DNA from: Anisus vortex
Taxonomy: Eukaryota; Mollusca; Gastropoda; Planorbidae
Reading direction: 5' to 3'
DNA length: 64,000 nucleotides
Assembly: GCA_949126835.1 (NCBI GenBank)
Contig: OX421494.1
Span: 17,304,038 to 17,368,037, forward strand
Below are positions 60,664-64,000 of the stretch, in pieces (within the stretch, counting starts at the first letter, position 1; each line of letters begins with the position of its first letter). The position numbers and the translations under genes are program-made. Below the pieces are notes generated by a model. The model saw only the letters and a list, made by a program, of their open reading frames with translations. It was not told the DNA's origin and searched no databases.

Positions 60664-62346
60664 AGCTCCTCTGAACTCCTTATTGTATTAGTCTGAACAC
60701 TTGGGGGCGGGGATACGGAAAGGTTTACTGACAGTTTTCTGTATTTCTCAACCAAATAATATTCTTGAATCAAAACATTATTTATTGTTTGACATAAAAA
60801 TATTCCAGTTGTTGAGAATAGTACTCGCCTACTTCACATATATTAATGTGTTGTTGTGTTGGAATTTGGAATAGAAAATTATATTCAGGTTTTGAACCCT
60901 CCCCCAGTTGAAACCAATGGTTCATCTAATTAAAAAAAAAATGCGTTTTTGTTCAAGAACAGCTGTATCGAAAATAGTATTAGCACTCACACCTTAGAAT
61001 CGCTAAATTTAGAAATAGTTCTGGACTAAACCTGCATATCAACATATCGATGGGTGTCCACTGGGACATTTGATTTGATACAAATGTTTAGTAAAAAATA
61101 TTGAGTTGCCCTCCCCATCCCCTTTCCTATACACTAGAAATGGTCTGTGTATAGAAGAGTCCCACGAAAACTGATAAAGGATTATTGGGCGCAATTCAAT
61201 CTTTTGTCATTTTATATCATTGAAGTTGAAGATTCTGTTAAACTCTTCTCTGTCAATGAAGTTGTTTTTTAACCATGTAATTCGTTGTCCATGTATCTTG
61301 TTTTCTTTCTTTTTTTTTCAGCCTTAACAAATAATAATAACAGTTTTACATTCGGTCTTCATGGAAGGTGGCGCCACACACACAAAGTGTCTTAGCCAAG
61401 ACAGCAGTGCTCTTTTTGTATGAATCAGGGGTGGGTGACCATAAGGTCATTGTTTGTCAGTTTGTCGCATTCCTAATTATACATATTATGAAGTGCCACT
61501 TTAAAAGAATATAGCATTTTAAAAAAAAGTAATTAAAATGTAATTCTATTTAGGCCTAGCGATATTATGTATGCATGAAGTCTCAAGCAGTGGAGTAGTT
61601 ATAATAAATATAATTATAGTGAATATATTGGGCGTCTGCAGAGGTTGAAATTGGTGTCTATCAAGAATACTAGTTTTTTTTATATACTTTAGTGGCCTGA
61701 AGTGCCTCATAGATTGCACATGGAAGAAAAATGCAAAATAATTCATTCATAATCTTATTTTAAAAATATTGGAAAAACATTACAATTTCAATGGGAGCCT
61801 CGTTTTACTGACGGCTGAGATGCATTTCCCCGCCCCTTCTATAAACTATGTAAACCCACATTAAAAATATATTTTTATACTAAACACTAACCATATATGT
61901 ATTTTGTTCTTGTTGCCTTTACATAATGTTGAGACTATTTAGGCTCACTATGACTTTCTATGCCCGAATGAAAAGTGGCTCGAATGGACATTATTTGTTA
62001 TTGACTTTCACAAGTGAAGCTATTATCATATTGATGTAAACGAACTGTGTACATGTATAAGCGAGATCCCTGTGTTGTAGAATGTGTACATCTGTCTAAA
62101 TACAAAACTGTATTGTTTGTGCGTACTTTATTTTTATTTTTAACCATTCCTATATTTATTGAAGATAATATTAAGATTTACCAACCTTTCGCAACATCTG
62201 TATTCATTCTAAATTGTTTTTGAGCAATAATTTAACGTTTTCAATGTATTATGATTACATTTGGTTTAGAAATTAGAACAAATTTTTATTGCAATTAGTT
62301 TGAAGTAATTTTATTATTTTTATTTTGCAATAAGATATTGATTGTA

Positions 62347-62390
62347 AATAAAGCATTTTTTTTTCAAAATGTTCATCAAATGATAATAAA
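62347..62390 (+). terminator. Tandem poly(A) signals, probable STX8 3' end
   Basis: AATAAA at 62347-62352 and again at 62385-62390, the second followed directly by GTTGTTTTTTGATGTTGTTG, a typical GU-rich downstream element. Confidence 0.6.
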
Positions 62391-62409
62391 GTTGTTTTTT
62401 GATGTTGTT

Positions 62410-64000
62410 GTTTTGTTTTGAATTGACTGAACACAGCTATAGCTAACATGTAGTGCTTGATGTGTTAGATTGGAATGATATCAATTCTTCTTATAACAGC
62501 ATGTCAAGATTTTAGCTGAAAATGAAACGAAAAAAAAAGTAATGCAAACTATATTCAAATTTATTATTAGTTTCACGGAACTTTGCTAATCTCTATCATT
62601 GTCAATACCGGTACCGAGTTTATTAGCTAGTATTTTGTGTGTGTGTAAGGTCAACTAAAACTCTGAATGCTAATACTAATAATGTCTTTCTGGCAAGTTG
62701 TTTTTTTCTACTTCAACAGCCAAAGAGATACATTCTGAGATAGATTCTGTGACCAATGGGGGAGGGGGGGGGCGGGGCATTCTTTGGGGTTCATGGCGTC
62801 CTGAAAAATATCAACACCGCATTCTTCCAGTGACATTTTGACTTCATGTCCAGCACAATGTGTGGTCTCCTACTAACTAGTTAATAAGTTAGCTAAGGTG
62901 TGTGTGTGTGCTTGAATGTATGTGTGTGTGTGCTTGAATGTATGTGTGTGTGTAGGGGCTTGTGTGTATGTGTAGGGTTGTCACTGTGTAGCATCTTCAC
63001 AAACTATCTTGCCAAATTATCACCTTGTTATCTGAGATGAAACCCGATGCCTCTACATCTTACAGTCGGTTGAATTGCATTTCCCCCAATGGTCTTTTAA
63101 GTGTCTTTGTATTCCTAGATCTAGTTGTATTGACAAATATAGAAACCCAATACAATTTATTTTATTCTTTTGAGAAATTTTTGACCACAAGTGACCATTA
63201 AAACAATGATGTTTTATGACAAATAGACTTATGTAATGATATAGATTAGTGGATGTTTTAAACAGAACAAATTGAATGAGGTTTTTAAAAAATATGAACA
63301 ATGGTCCAGATCTGTCTGGAACGTTTGACCACGATTAAAATATGTGCATTCTACTGGGCCAATAAAGTGTGCTATTAAAATGGGAAGTGCTTAAAAATAT
63401 CTCAAATATAAACTCTTAAAACAAGCAGAGTCGATGCGTTAAAAGTTAAAAACTTTATGATTTCAACTTTGTGAAATCTTTCATGTCTTTTTTTTTCAAA
63501 TAATAGAAGACGCTAATAAAGTTGCAGAAACTAAAATTAAAGCAATAGGGTTAGCAAAAATATATATAAATTTCAAGTTTGTAGATCTATGCGGTACAAT
63601 TCTTTTACTTGAAATAATTTTTTATTTAAGCTAAAAAAAATTGCAATGCTTAACAATAAATATAGAGTTTATGTCCGACCATGTAGGCCAAAGGATGTTA
63701 TCAGAAAACAAACAGAAAATTAAAGCTTATTCACTTACTTACATTTATTGATTAGTGGTGGTATATTGTATTGTTATTTATTGATAATTTAAAAAAAATT
63801 GATGGATAGGCCTTAGCATTACTGCATAAAATATATTTGATTATTTCTCAAAACATAGTATACAATGTAGCGAAAAGAATTTGAGATTCTATATAAAGAC
63901 TCGAGTTCTACCTACTTATGTCTTAAAACAAAAATGTGGTGTTCCAGTTTGCATAGCTGTGTAGTCTAGTTCTAACCATAGACTATAATATACATGGACC
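62410..64000. other. Intergenic tail of the window
   Basis: AT-rich sequence with a GTGTGTGTGCTTGAATGTAT repeat (62900-62975). No splice-supported exon, RNA gene or clear transposon seen. Confidence 0.5.

Larger units (their letters stand above)
58013..62405 (+). other. Probable spliced 3'UTR of STX8
   Basis: After the stop a strong donor CTCCAG|GTAGGT ends the exon at 58029, and a strong acceptor (TTTCTTTCTTTTTTTTTCAG) opens a candidate terminal exon at 61322. That exon ends at poly(A) signals 62347-62352 and 62385-62390, the second followed by a GT-rich tract. The stop lies only 17 nt before the junction, too close to trigger nonsense-mediated decay. The putative intron (58030-61321) contains G- and C-runs and repeats but no gene. 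The splice is inferred. Confidence 0.5.

Noticed and set aside
60415..60773. Repetitive VCGAP-type ORFs
   Set aside because: Produced by the 18-bp minisatellite, whose period is divisible by three.

Overview
The window is an AT-rich metazoan chromosome segment, full of introns and small transposons. A Fringe gene makes a bilaterian likely. Overall protein similarity, tRNA-derived SINEs and abundant MITEs suggest a lophotrochozoan, perhaps a gastropod mollusc; the phylum is an inference.

Four spliced protein genes and one tRNA gene can be read. (1) 387-2814, plus: the 3' four exons of mitochondrial ATP synthase subunit d, with its 5' end outside the window. (2) 5126-24573, minus: a complete 23-exon TMF1 golgin (about 1297 aa), convergent with gene 1, with a probable 5'UTR exon near 26.33-26.43 kb. 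(3) 26624-26733, plus: an intron-containing tRNA-Ile(UAU). (4) 32346-39285, minus: a complete 10-exon Fringe O-fucosylpeptide beta-1,3-GlcNAc transferase (399 aa). (5) 39441-58012, plus: a complete 8-coding-exon syntaxin-8 (240 aa), head to head with Fringe, with only 155 bp between the two start codons. STX8 probably has a spliced 3'UTR ending near 62.4 kb. All exons were joined by splice consensus and phase; each complete CDS closes in frame. TMF1, Fringe and STX8 all act in the Golgi/endosomal system, but nothing shows that this grouping is functional.

The most unusual signal is a recurring structure: three tandem arrays each multiply an exon-intron junction of a host gene. In TMF1, 41 copies of an 87-bp unit each carry the last 23 coding bases of exon 9 plus its 5' splice site. 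In STX8, four 61-62-bp copies carry the end of exon 6 (including the predicted SNARE zero-layer Gln codon) plus its 5' splice site. Also in STX8, seven 65-bp copies carry the final 3' splice site plus the start of the transmembrane tail. In the models one terminal copy is used and the rest lie in the intron. Extra donor copies would give an immediate stop codon, whereas extra acceptor copies would give an alternative hydrophobic tail.

The remaining sequence is introns and intergenic DNA holding two tRNA-derived SINE families, hAT-like, Tigger-like and other TIR elements, degraded LINE fragments, further minisatellites and homopolymer runs. I saw no CRISPR, rRNA or prokaryotic features.
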